Notes: a model not told the origin generated them from the letters alone. A stretch of 20,188 nucleotides of DNA from Desulfobacterales bacterium (GCA_030145595.1 JAQYVG010000023.1:1-20188), one strand, 5' to 3'. Numbered from the stretch's first letter, positions 1 through 6,886 are shown. Numbers and translations: made by a program.

Positions 1-409
1 ACAACTATATGCCTGTGGTTATTTTTTTCGCATGCCTTGATCTTGAACAAAAATCCTCATTTATGGATGGACACTAATTAAATTTGAATTTTTCTAAAAA
101 ACGTAACCATAGGTTTTGAAATTTAATATATAGACGTAAAAAGAGGGAAAAAGGATACACCTTTTATCAGATTTGCATAATTTTATAGATGTGAATTTCA
201 AGTAGTTGGCAAGTATGTTCTTTGTGTAGCGATAGAAACTGAAGCTATAATAAGGGTGCTGAAAATCTTTATAGACAATCCTCCAATCAAGTTGAACGCT
301 ATAAATTAATACATCCTTATAGCATTTCTCAATTGATAGGCATATTATATCTCAGGGTGCTACAATTTACAAATTTCCGGTTATAGTGCCTGTTGCTTTA
401 GGCAATCTT
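1..409. other. AT-rich intergenic stretch, no gene seen
   Basis: This stretch is rich in A and T, and stops are frequent where I followed the frames. I see no recognisable protein, tRNA or repeat array. The only structures noticed are a weak, distant inverted repeat (about 12-21 with 104-113, one mismatch) and a small hairpin just downstream of the pilin stop (arms 387-391 and 400-404, loop 8). The hairpin lacks a T-run on the minus strand, so I do not call it a terminator. Confidence 0.6.
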
Positions 410-805
410 CTACCGTATCTCAATCTCTTTCCCTTCCTTCGGATAGTTTGCGTGCCATGCATGGGAAGATAAAGAATGCTTAATATGCATGTGAACTGTC
501 TGCTGTCCATCTCCAAAAGTGCCTACTTGATATGTGGTAAAGCTCACATCCTTGGACAGCCTAAAGCCTGCTACCAGTAAGTCGTCAGATGTCTCGGGAT
601 AGGTGTCGTTTTCTATGAAATAGAGATCAAGAAATTTCATCGAATTTTTCAAATCTGCCTTGACAACAGTCTCGCGAGCCTTAGTCTTGTATGAGAGAAA
701 ATTTGGCACTGCTATGGAACTTAGGGTGCTAATAATAGTCAAAACGATCATCACCTCAATAAGTGTAAAACCCTTTTCATTCTTTTCTATATTCAACGCT
801 TTCAT
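410..805 (-). CDS. Type IV pilin-like protein (prepilin-type N-terminal domain)
   Basis: The protein has a 12-residue positively charged leader ending in K-G, followed by FTLIEVMIVLTIISTL. This is the classic prepilin peptidase site with Glu at position 5 of the mature chain and a long hydrophobic helix. It should be cut and N-methylated by a PilD-type peptidase and assembled into a type IV pilus or pseudopilus. At 131 residues (about 119 mature) it matches short PilA/PulG-type pilins. There is no cysteine, so the usual C-terminal disulfide loop is missing. The C-terminal half (TYPETSDDLL followed by beta-type sequence) has the layout of a pilin head. It stands alone and diverges from the Scm operon; no other pilus genes are visible. 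Major pilin, minor pilin or pseudopilin cannot be told apart here. Confidence 0.9.
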   Translation of the reverse strand: MKALNIEKNEKGFTLIEVMIVLTIISTLSSIAVPNFLSYKTKARETVVKADLKNSMKFLDLYFIENDTYPETSDDLLVAGFRLSKDVSFTTYQVGTFGDGQQTVHMHIKHSLSSHAWHANYPKEGKEIEIR

Positions 806-946
806 GTTCTTTAAACCCTTATCGCATTATTGATAAAACACCTTTAAGTTTAATTATCGGCTTTTCTTTTGAAAACTTTAGCCGAATCTCTTATAAAGAC
901 CATTTTTTTGTGGTCCGACCTTCAGATTTGAAACTGCTACGAATTC

Positions 947-975
947 TTGACACACGCACGCCCATTTTCTATACT
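947..975 (+). promoter_or_regulatory. Near-consensus sigma-70 promoter of the Scm-like operon
   Basis: TTGACA at 947-952 and TATACT at 970-975 are separated by exactly 17 bases. The first hexamer is perfect and the second differs from TATAAT at one base. The predicted start of transcription is near 982, giving a leader of about 100 bases before the PqqD-like gene. It lies in the divergent gap shared with the pilin gene. I see no comparable promoter for the pilin on the other strand. Confidence 0.75.
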
Positions 976-979
976 AAAC

Positions 980-1002
980 TTTCGGCGCAGCCGCAGCCGA
1001 AA
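980..1002. repeat. Inverted repeat at the start of the Scm leader
   Basis: Seven-base perfect arms (TTTCGGC at 980-986 and GCCGAAA at 996-1002) enclose a nine-base spacer, GCAGCCGCA. It sits on the predicted transcription start, so it could be an operator for a dimeric regulator or a 5' hairpin of the transcript. No T-run follows, so it is not a terminator. Confidence 0.5.
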
Positions 1003-1080
1003 ATTCTATCACTTATTCAGGCTCATACAAGGCGATGTGTGCTGCTTGAACTATAATATTTGAGATGGACAAATAAAGCC

Positions 1081-1374
1081 ATGACAGACCATAATATGCC
1101 AATAGCCAACCCTCTGGTTGTTCTGCGGGAAGAGTTTGATGACTGGGCCATCCTGTTTAATCCGGAAACCGCCGATGCAATGGGCATCAACCCTGTTGGG
1201 GTTGCGGTGTGGAAACAGATGGATGGCCGTCACAGTCTGGAAGAAATAGTTGACGATTTGGGGGAACGCTTTTCAGAGGTACCCGATACGGCCGGCAAGG
1301 ACGTCGCCGCGTTCGTGAACCAATTGGTCGAGCTTGGTTTCGTAGGATATGAACTCAAGGACTCCGGCCGATGA
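1081..1374 (+). CDS. PqqD-like peptide-binding chaperone (RRE domain), ScmD-like
   Basis: This 97-residue protein has the PqqD/RiPP recognition element pattern: a beta-rich start (LVVLREEFDDWAILFNP, near residues 12-28), then INPVGVAVWKQMDGRHSLEEI (about 36-56) and a helical end (DVAAFVNQLVELGFV). In this family the domain binds the leader of a precursor peptide and presents it to radical SAM enzymes. I chose the ATG at 1081. An in-frame TTG at 1060 would add seven residues but has no clear ribosome site. The gene ends in an ATGA overlap with the first radical SAM gene, implying translational coupling. It is the first gene after the strong promoter. The name ScmD is inferred from context. Confidence 0.85.
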   Translation: MTDHNMPIANPLVVLREEFDDWAILFNPETADAMGINPVGVAVWKQMDGRHSLEEIVDDLGERFSEVPDTAGKDVAAFVNQLVELGFVGYELKDSGR

Positions 1375-2516
1375 AAGAACAAGTTTCCATTGAAACACAC
1401 CCATCTCCACCAAAAGTTATGTATTCACCGCGCAGCGTGGATGTGGAGATAACAGCACGCTGCAATCTGCACTGCCGCTACTGCTATTTTTTCGACAATC
1501 CGGCCGTGGATTATCAAGACCTTGACACTGACGAGTGGCTGGAGTTTTTTGATGAATTAGGGCGCTGCGCTGTTATGAACGTTACCCTGCAAGGAGGTGA
1601 GCCCTTTGTCCGCAGGGACCTGCCGGCATTGATCGAGGGTATTGTTCGCAACCGCATGCGCTTTGCAATTCTTTCCAACGGCACGCTCATTGACGATGAC
1701 ATGGCCGCTTTTATCGCCGGCACAGGCCGTTGCGACCTGGTGCAGGTATCGGTGGACGGTTCGAACCCGGAACCGCACGATGCCTGCCGGGGAAAAGGTT
1801 CTTTCAAAGCTGCTATTAATGGTATCCATGCATTGCAGCGACAGGGGGTGAACGTTTCGGTACGCGTTACCCTCCACCGTTTTAACATACATGACCTGGA
1901 AAACATTGCCCGCCTGCTCATAGAAGAGCTGGAACTTGACGAATTTACCACCAATTCCGCCGCATATTTAGGCTCGTGCCGCCTGGACGGTGATGAAGTG
2001 ATGTTGAGGACCGAGGATCGAGGATTGGCCATGGAAAAACTGGTATGTCTTGCAAATAAGTACGATGGACGGATCACCGCGACAGCCGGGCCGCTGGCCG
2101 AAGCCCGGCTTTGGTCGGCAATGGAGCAAGCGCGGACCAACGCAGCAGAACCATTTTCCTTCGGTGGGCGCCTGACCGGTTGCGGCTGTACGGATAACAC
2201 GCTTGCCGTGCGCGCTGATGGGATGATTATACCGTGCTGTATGCTGGCAGATATGGAGTTGGGCCGGATCAACACGGATTCTCTGATTGAAGTGTGGCAG
2301 CACAGCCCGGTGCTGAACCGGCTGCGTTGCCGGCATGATATCTCCCTGACTGAATTTGAGTTTTGCAGCGGATGCCTTTACATCCCCTATTGTACCGGTA
2401 ATTGTCCGGGCCTGGCGTACAGTCTGACGGGGCATGCGAACCATCCCAGCCCGGATGCGTGCCTTAAGCGCTTTCTTGAATCAGGGGGGCGTGTTCCGAT
2501 TGAAACAGGAATATGA
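1371..2516 (+). CDS. Radical SAM/SPASM peptide-modifying enzyme, ScmE-like
   Basis: The cluster motif C31-N-L-H-C35-R-Y-C38 binds the 4Fe-4S centre that cleaves S-adenosylmethionine. GGEP (75-78) and SVDGS (127-131) are further conserved radical SAM elements. The C-terminal SPASM region carries many cysteines (C271, C273, C289, C290, C320, C332, C335, C341, C345, C364), including CSGC and CTGNC, enough for two auxiliary clusters. Such enzymes act on ribosomal peptides, for example forming thioether or carbon-carbon links. At 381 residues it has the normal length. It overlaps the PqqD-like gene by four bases upstream and the next radical SAM gene by four bases downstream. The reaction and its position on the peptide are unknown. 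The ScmE/ScmF assignment between the two enzymes rests on order and memory of the cassette. Confidence 0.88.
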   Translation: MKEQVSIETHPSPPKVMYSPRSVDVEITARCNLHCRYCYFFDNPAVDYQDLDTDEWLEFFDELGRCAVMNVTLQGGEPFVRRDLPALIEGIVRNRMRFAILSNGTLIDDDMAAFIAGTGRCDLVQVSVDGSNPEPHDACRGKGSFKAAINGIHALQRQGVNVSVRVTLHRFNIHDLENIARLLIEELELDEFTTNSAAYLGSCRLDGDEVMLRTEDRGLAMEKLVCLANKYDGRITATAGPLAEARLWSAMEQARTNAAEPFSFGGRLTGCGCTDNTLAVRADGMIIPCCMLADMELGRINTDSLIEVWQHSPVLNRLRCRHDISLTEFEFCSGCLYIPYCTGNCPGLAYSLTGHANHPSPDACLKRFLESGGRVPIETGI

Positions 2517-3610
2517 CAAATTTAGATGAAAATAACACATTCCCTTTAGATCAGATTTATTTTTATCTGACGGAAGGGTGCAACCTGGCCTGCCGTCACT
2601 GTTGGCTGGCACCCAAGTTCGATGCCGACGGCACCCACTATCCCACCCTTCCGGTTGAACTGTTTGAAACGGCCATCCGCGAGGCCAGGCCCTTGGGACT
2701 AACCGGAGTGAAGCTTACCGGGGGCGAACCTCTGCTTCATCCTGAGTTCTTGACCCTGCTTGAGATCATCCGGCAAGAGGGCCTTGAACTGACCATCGAA
2801 ACCAACGGCGTGCTGTGCAGCCCGGAAATTGCGTCGGAAATCGCAAAACACCCCGATTGTTTCGTATCGGTCAGTATTGATGGAACAGACGCCGAAACTC
2901 ACGACAGAATACGGGGCGTTTCAGGTGCTTTCAATCGGGCACAGCAGGCCGTCCGAAACTTGGTGGCCGTTGATACGCATCCGCAGATCATCATGTCTGT
3001 CTTGCGCAGCAGCGCCCGTCAGGTGGATGACATGGTTCGCATGGCCGAGCAACTGGGTGCTTCTTCGGTAAAATTCAATGTCATACAACCTGTTGCGCGC
3101 GGTAGGAAGCTTCAAGAAACGGCCGCAACTCTAACTATTGAGGAGCTTATTGAGCTGGGCCGGCACGTGGAGATGGCATTGGCGCCCACCACCAACCTAA
3201 GACTTGTTTTCGACTACCCGCCGGCATTTCGCCCTTTAAGCTGTATCGCGAGCAGCAATGGATGTGACACTTGTGGGATTTTGGGCATTTTAGGTGTTAT
3301 CGCCGGCGGCCAATACGCCCTGTGCGGCATCGGGAAACATGTATCCCAGCTTGTATTTGGAGAGGTCGGCAAGGACCGGCTGGAAACCGTATGGCAGGAA
3401 AATCAAATATTAAAGGCGATCCGTGAGGGCCTGCCGGACCACCTGGGCGGCATCTGTGCCAGATGTCTGATGAAGCATCAGTGCAAGGGGGCCTGTATTG
3501 CTCAGAACTACTATTGCACAGGGAGCCTCTGGTCGCCATTTTGGTTTTGTGAGGTGGCAGAGAAGGAGGGGTTGTTTCCGGAAACACGCCTGGTAGAAGT
3601 AGCCGCTTAG
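2513..3610 (+). CDS. Second radical SAM/SPASM enzyme, ScmF-like
   Basis: The radical SAM motif is C23-N-L-A-C27-R-H-C30, with GGEP at 70-73 and a conserved SVSIDGTDAETHDRIRG stretch near 118-135. The C-terminal SPASM part has C244, C251, C254, C271, C315, C318, C324, C328, C335 and C346, spaced as for two extra 4Fe-4S clusters. It differs clearly in sequence from the preceding enzyme, so the pair is not a recent duplication and probably performs two different steps, or acts as a heteromer. The ATG overlaps the previous stop (ATGA). The gene is followed by a 130-base gap before the precursor peptide, the longest gap inside this operon. Confidence 0.88.
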   Translation: MTNLDENNTFPLDQIYFYLTEGCNLACRHCWLAPKFDADGTHYPTLPVELFETAIREARPLGLTGVKLTGGEPLLHPEFLTLLEIIRQEGLELTIETNGVLCSPEIASEIAKHPDCFVSVSIDGTDAETHDRIRGVSGAFNRAQQAVRNLVAVDTHPQIIMSVLRSSARQVDDMVRMAEQLGASSVKFNVIQPVARGRKLQETAATLTIEELIELGRHVEMALAPTTNLRLVFDYPPAFRPLSCIASSNGCDTCGILGILGVIAGGQYALCGIGKHVSQLVFGEVGKDRLETVWQENQILKAIREGLPDHLGGICARCLMKHQCKGACIAQNYYCTGSLWSPFWFCEVAEKEGLFPETRLVEVAA

Positions 3611-3740
3611 CTGATATTTTTCAGGATTTGCTCAAAGATAAACCGGCGAATCAACTTGTAAAAAATCCGGGATAACCCGAATACTTCATAAACAATACCG
3701 AGAAAGATTAATCCTAAAACATTATTTAAGAGGTATATAG
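3611..3740. other. Gap before the precursor gene
   Basis: This 130-base AT-rich stretch holds small weak hairpins (CTGA/TCAG at 3611-3624 and CGGG/CCCG near 3669-3679) and a good ribosome site (AGAGGT near 3729) eight or nine bases before the precursor ATG. It may carry processing signals or a second promoter that raises precursor levels over the enzymes. No convincing -10/-35 pair is visible. Confidence 0.35.
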
Positions 3741-4025
3741 ATGCCAGAGAAAAAGCAAAAAAAGCCAAAATACGAAGCTCCGGTTTTAATTTCGCTGGGA
3801 GAAGTGACAACAGGATCGGGGTATTGTTCACCGGGAAGTGGAGTAGGGACCGCTCAAAGCAACTGCGCAACCGGTGCTGGCGCCCAAATAAACTGCCGTA
3901 CAGGAAACAACGCCAATACTAGATGTTTCAATGGTCCTTCGGCAGGCGATGGCGGGAAGATAGACAGGTGTTCATCGGGGGCGGCGGCAGATCCTAGATG
4001 TTCGGTTGGCACTGGTGTGGTGTAA
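3741..4025 (+). CDS. RiPP precursor peptide with six C-x-x-G repeats, ScmA-like
   Basis: This 94-residue protein has a Lys-rich start, a leader motif and a low-complexity Gly/Ala/Ser/Asn/Cys core. The leader KYEAPVLISLGEV (10-22) fits Y-x2-P-x-L-x3-G, a motif bound by PqqD-like RRE proteins in lasso peptide systems. The core has six cysteines (29, 42, 52, 62, 77, 87), each starting C-x-x-G: CSPG, CATG, CRTG, CFNG, CSSG, CSVG. Spacing is 13, 10, 10, 15 and 10 residues, so the core is a degenerate decapeptide repeat. It lies between the radical SAM genes and the kinase-like gene. The role as modification substrate is inferred; ScmA of the SynChlorMet cassette has the same leader style and Cys/Gly-rich tail as I recall it. 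A ribosome site (AGAGGT) supports the ATG. Confidence 0.85.
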   Translation: MPEKKQKKPKYEAPVLISLGEVTTGSGYCSPGSGVGTAQSNCATGAGAQINCRTGNNANTRCFNGPSAGDGGKIDRCSSGAAADPRCSVGTGVV

Positions 4026-4060
4026 TATTGGTGGCGATCAACCACTAAAGGCGGCAAAGA

Positions 4061-5020
4061 GTGCAGATGAAACAGAAATATCCGGAACAGAGTTCGGCTG
4101 TGGCCCTTGTTTTATCCGACGGCAGCAGGTGGAGTTTTATAGGCGGAGATGAAATTGGATCCGCTATCGTATCGCGCCTGGCTGAGGTGATGCAACTGCG
4201 CTTTTGTCGTTGTTCCGGTAACCGTCTGGTCGTTTTAAAAGCGTCGCGCCGGGGGCACCATGCACATGATACGAAGTATTCTCGTATCCAAACTTCAAGC
4301 AACACCCCGGGCAAAATAAACTGTTATTCCGGACAAAAAATCGCAGGTTTTGCCAACAACCCCAGAAGGGCTTTACCCTCTGAACTTAATAAAATATATA
4401 TTTGCCCTGTGAATTCTGCCGCAAACAACGATATGCCGGCACTTCAACTCATGCAGGCGGCACGGATTATCGGCCAATATTCCGAAAGCCGCGGCGGGCT
4501 TTTGCTCCACGGTGCACTGGTGGCAAAGGAAGGGATCGGCGTGATTCTGGCCGGACCCGGCGATGGCGGTAAGACGACCGCGTGCCTTCGGCTCCCTGAG
4601 CCGTGGCAATCTTTATGCGACGACACCACGCTGGTGGTACGGGACAGACACGATGCCTACTGGGGGCACCCCTGGCCGACCTGGAGCCGGTTTAGGTTCA
4701 GCGGAAACGGCGGCACCTGGGATGTTCAACAGGCCGTGCCCTTGAAAAGCATCTTTTTCCTGGACAAATCATCACAGGATCAGGTCAAGCCCGTCGGCGT
4801 AGGAGAATCCGTCTGCGCGCTCGTCAATTTAACGGAACAGGTCTGGGGACAGATGCAGCATCGCTTCGGAAAGGACAAAATTGGGGCACTGCGTCTCCAG
4901 CGCTTTGACAACATCTGTTCGCTGGTCAAGACCGTGCCCTGCTATCATCTTTGTCTGAGCCGGGAGGGTTCATTTTGGGAGGAGATCGAGAGGGTTCTCG
5001 ACCAAGTGGCTTATGAATAA
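4061..5020 (+). CDS. HPr-kinase-like P-loop protein, ScmC-like
   Basis: The P-loop GPGDGGKTT (165-173) follows LLLHGALVAKEGIGVILA, and CDDTT (186-190) sits where HPr kinases and related peptide kinases carry their paired acidic residues. HPWPTW (203-208) is a further conserved-looking block. The N-terminal 120 residues are family-specific and unassigned. Related HprK-like enzymes phosphorylate the C-terminal serine of lasso peptides such as paeninodin, and HprK-related kinase A occurs with PqqD-like proteins near exosortase loci. Here the target could be the Ser-rich precursor, but the protein could equally be a nucleotide sensor. The start used is GTG 4061; ATG at 4067 is nearly as good. The end overlaps the next gene by eight bases (ATG inside GCTTATGAATAA). 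Confidence 0.75.
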   Translation: MQMKQKYPEQSSAVALVLSDGSRWSFIGGDEIGSAIVSRLAEVMQLRFCRCSGNRLVVLKASRRGHHAHDTKYSRIQTSSNTPGKINCYSGQKIAGFANNPRRALPSELNKIYICPVNSAANNDMPALQLMQAARIIGQYSESRGGLLLHGALVAKEGIGVILAGPGDGGKTTACLRLPEPWQSLCDDTTLVVRDRHDAYWGHPWPTWSRFRFSGNGGTWDVQQAVPLKSIFFLDKSSQDQVKPVGVGESVCALVNLTEQVWGQMQHRFGKDKIGALRLQRFDNICSLVKTVPCYHLCLSREGSFWEEIERVLDQVAYE

Positions 5021-5717
5021 CAACAATAAACAAAAAAAAATGGGCTTTGACGCCAAAGAAGCCCATTTGGAAAATAATAGTAAAAACTTTAATAGATCAT
5101 CAGGTATGGAATCAGCACCTGTTTTCTTTCGACATGCCGGATACAGCATGGATCCTACGCTGTGCCAACTGGATCTGCTTGAGATTGAACCCTATGGCAA
5201 CAGGCCGGTGCGCGCCGGGGATATCATTATTTTTCTGCCTCCCGGACTGGAAGAGCCCGTAGTACATCGCATAATCCGCAATACTCCGGGGGGTATATGC
5301 ACTCGCGGCGACAACAACCAATACAACGATCCCTGGAATATTGAAAAGAAGGATATCCTGGGTCAAGTGACGGCTGCCTGGCGGGGTCAAAAAAGAAGAA
5401 GTATTGCCGGAGGGGGGCGAGGACGGTTGACAGGCCTTTTGATCCGGATAAAACGTGTACTTGACAAAACTGTTTCCGGCCTGCTGGGTCCTGCCTACCG
5501 CTCCCTTGCCTGTAGTGGTGTTTTGCGGTGCGGGTTGTTCGCTTTCCTCAAACCGCGTATTTTAGTCTTTCAATCGGGAAGTTGCACCAATTATCAGCTC
5601 CTGGTCGGAAAACGGGTTGTAGGACGATACAATCCATCCGGGAATCGATGGGACATCAAGCGTCCGTTCAAATTGTTCGTGGACGAGTCATCTCTGCCCC
5701 CTAATCCTTCCCATTGA
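5013..5717 (+). CDS. Soluble S26-family (SipW/Sec11-type) peptidase-like protein
   Basis: The segment GYSMDPTL (43-50) carries the nucleophile Ser45 of the S24/S26 serine peptidase fold. VVHRII (83-88) has His85 where bacterial signal peptidase I has the catalytic Lys; His is typical of SipW, archaeal and ER signal peptidases. TRGDNNQYNDPW (97-108) is the conserved GDNN box. Unlike signal peptidases it has no N-terminal membrane helix: the first 35 residues are polar and Asn-rich. After residue 120 comes a domain of about 110 residues with a mildly hydrophobic stretch near 154-180, function unknown. Position last in the operon suggests leader removal from the modified peptide, which is inference. 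Its 3' end overlaps the convergent gene by 30 bases. Confidence 0.75.
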   Translation: MNNNNKQKKMGFDAKEAHLENNSKNFNRSSGMESAPVFFRHAGYSMDPTLCQLDLLEIEPYGNRPVRAGDIIIFLPPGLEEPVVHRIIRNTPGGICTRGDNNQYNDPWNIEKKDILGQVTAAWRGQKRRSIAGGGRGRLTGLLIRIKRVLDKTVSGLLGPAYRSLACSGVLRCGLFAFLKPRILVFQSGSCTNYQLLVGKRVVGRYNPSGNRWDIKRPFKLFVDESSLPPNPSH

Positions 5718-6857
5718 TATCAGCTGGAAAAAAGTCTTGCCCAACAACCCAATCGTGTCTACCGTTCGTTTGGCATAATCTGAGACGGCAACTTTGCTTG
5801 AAGACCCATGGGATATTTGGAGCATAATTTCTTGTCTGGGGAAAATAGTTTCCTTAATAAATCTCAATTTGTTGGCTGGGCCTTGAATATTGCAAAGCCA
5901 CAGTACTTCACACAGTTCACTACAAGAAAATCCTTTGATCTTCAGATCCAGAAGATGTTTTTCTATAACAGTTAAATTTTGGAGTCCTAATTCCAACTTC
6001 GCCTGCAAAGGTATATTTGTATTAATAATCCTTTCAATCAAAATCAGGGCGTAAAGAACCACCTTTTCCTGTTTCCAAAAACGGGCCCGTTCAAACAGCT
6101 TTTCCCAGCCATCAGGCTTGTCTGTCAAAAGGATTAAGGATTCATGCAGATCTACCAGCCAGATTAGACGGGAATAGCTGTGCTTCAATGCGTGTGCGCA
6201 AAGCGCAACAAAATTGTCATGCGGTTCCAGCCGTAATAATCCCTCTTGTTGGTCAAAAAACGATACAGCCCTATCCCACATGGGAGAGAGGTCTTCAGGA
6301 AAAACATGCCGGCGGTTCCGGATGCGGTCCAGGTTCAACAAATGCGTGTGGATGTCGATCAGAAAGCCGTCTTTGGAAAGAAAGTCGGGATAGGTGGGAA
6401 CCGGCCGGTAACCGGCCTCAATCAACAACTCTTTTAACGCTTCCTTGTGGTCCGGTTTGACCATCAGATCGGCATCCTCCATACCGCGCAATCCCGGATG
6501 TTGGTATAGCTTTACTATGGATAGACCCTGCAAGGCGATGACAGGTATTCGGGCCTGTTTGAACTTAGGCGCAAGCTCGGCGATTTTGGAAACAATGGCA
6601 AGCGTATTGCGGGTGGTGCGGTTGTAATTAGCTGTGAGATACTGCAATGCGGTTTCCGGCAGATGGCCCTGGCGGTCTAAATTGTTCAGGTGATGATAGA
6701 GCAGGCCGGCAAGCCCCTCGGTTTCTGCCAACCTGACAAGCCGCTGCCATGGAAGATCCTTTTTTAACAACCGCAGGATATTGTCCACATCCGCCTGCCG
6801 GAGCCGGGTTTTCGAGATGCTCCGAATGAAGTTCAACATGTCTTGTAAAGCAACCAT
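5688..6857 (-). CDS. NTP_transf_5 family nucleotidyltransferase
   Basis: This 389-residue protein has the pattern of the uncharacterised nucleotidyltransferase family NTP_transf_5. LQGLSIVKLYQHPGLRGMED (109-128) is followed by the metal-binding D128-A-D130-LMV, then IDIHTHLL (167-174) and HALKHSYSRLIWLVDLHE. A helical C-terminal half completes the normal length. The substrate is unknown for the family. Relatives occur beside HprK-like kinases and PqqD-like proteins in lasso peptide and exosortase neighbourhoods. Here it is the last gene of the polysaccharide operon (29 bases after the ligase gene), yet it points at the Scm operon with its C-terminal codons overlapping the peptidase gene. It could serve either system. 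Confidence 0.8.
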   Translation of the reverse strand: MVALQDMLNFIRSISKTRLRQADVDNILRLLKKDLPWQRLVRLAETEGLAGLLYHHLNNLDRQGHLPETALQYLTANYNRTTRNTLAIVSKIAELAPKFKQARIPVIALQGLSIVKLYQHPGLRGMEDADLMVKPDHKEALKELLIEAGYRPVPTYPDFLSKDGFLIDIHTHLLNLDRIRNRRHVFPEDLSPMWDRAVSFFDQQEGLLRLEPHDNFVALCAHALKHSYSRLIWLVDLHESLILLTDKPDGWEKLFERARFWKQEKVVLYALILIERIINTNIPLQAKLELGLQNLTVIEKHLLDLKIKGFSCSELCEVLWLCNIQGPANKLRFIKETIFPRQEIMLQISHGSSSKVAVSDYAKRTVDTIGLLGKTFFQLISMGRIRGQR

Positions 6858-6886
6858 TTAACAATTCCTGGAATGAGAAATCCGTA

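Noticed and set aside
387..404. Terminator for the pilin gene
   Set aside because: Stem of only five pairs and no T-run after it on the minus strand.
806..900. Sigma-54 promoter for the pilin, as in some related bacteria
   Set aside because: No GG-N10-GC pattern of the TGGCAC/TTGC type was found on the minus strand upstream of the gene.
980..1002. Third copy of the double-hairpin element
   Set aside because: It shares the 11 bases GGCGCAGCCGC with copy 1 but lacks the second AAAATCG-type stem, and its own palindrome is framed differently.
1514..2275. 253-residue minus-strand frame inside the first radical SAM gene
   Set aside because: Ser/Arg-rich low-complexity translation typical of the reverse strand of a GC-rich gene; the plus-strand frame has all expected motifs.
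3607..3870. Hydrophobic 87-residue minus-strand reading frame opposite the precursor region
   Set aside because: It is antisense to the precursor gene and its gap, has no clear ribosome site, and its hydrophobicity follows from the AT-rich gap and the Lys-rich leader read backwards.
1081..5717. Lasso peptide cluster
   Set aside because: The leader motif, RRE, HprK-like protein and nucleotidyltransferase all recall lasso loci, but there is no asparagine-synthetase-like cyclase or transglutaminase-like B2 protease, and the core has no plausible lasso ring; two radical SAM/SPASM enzymes are present instead.
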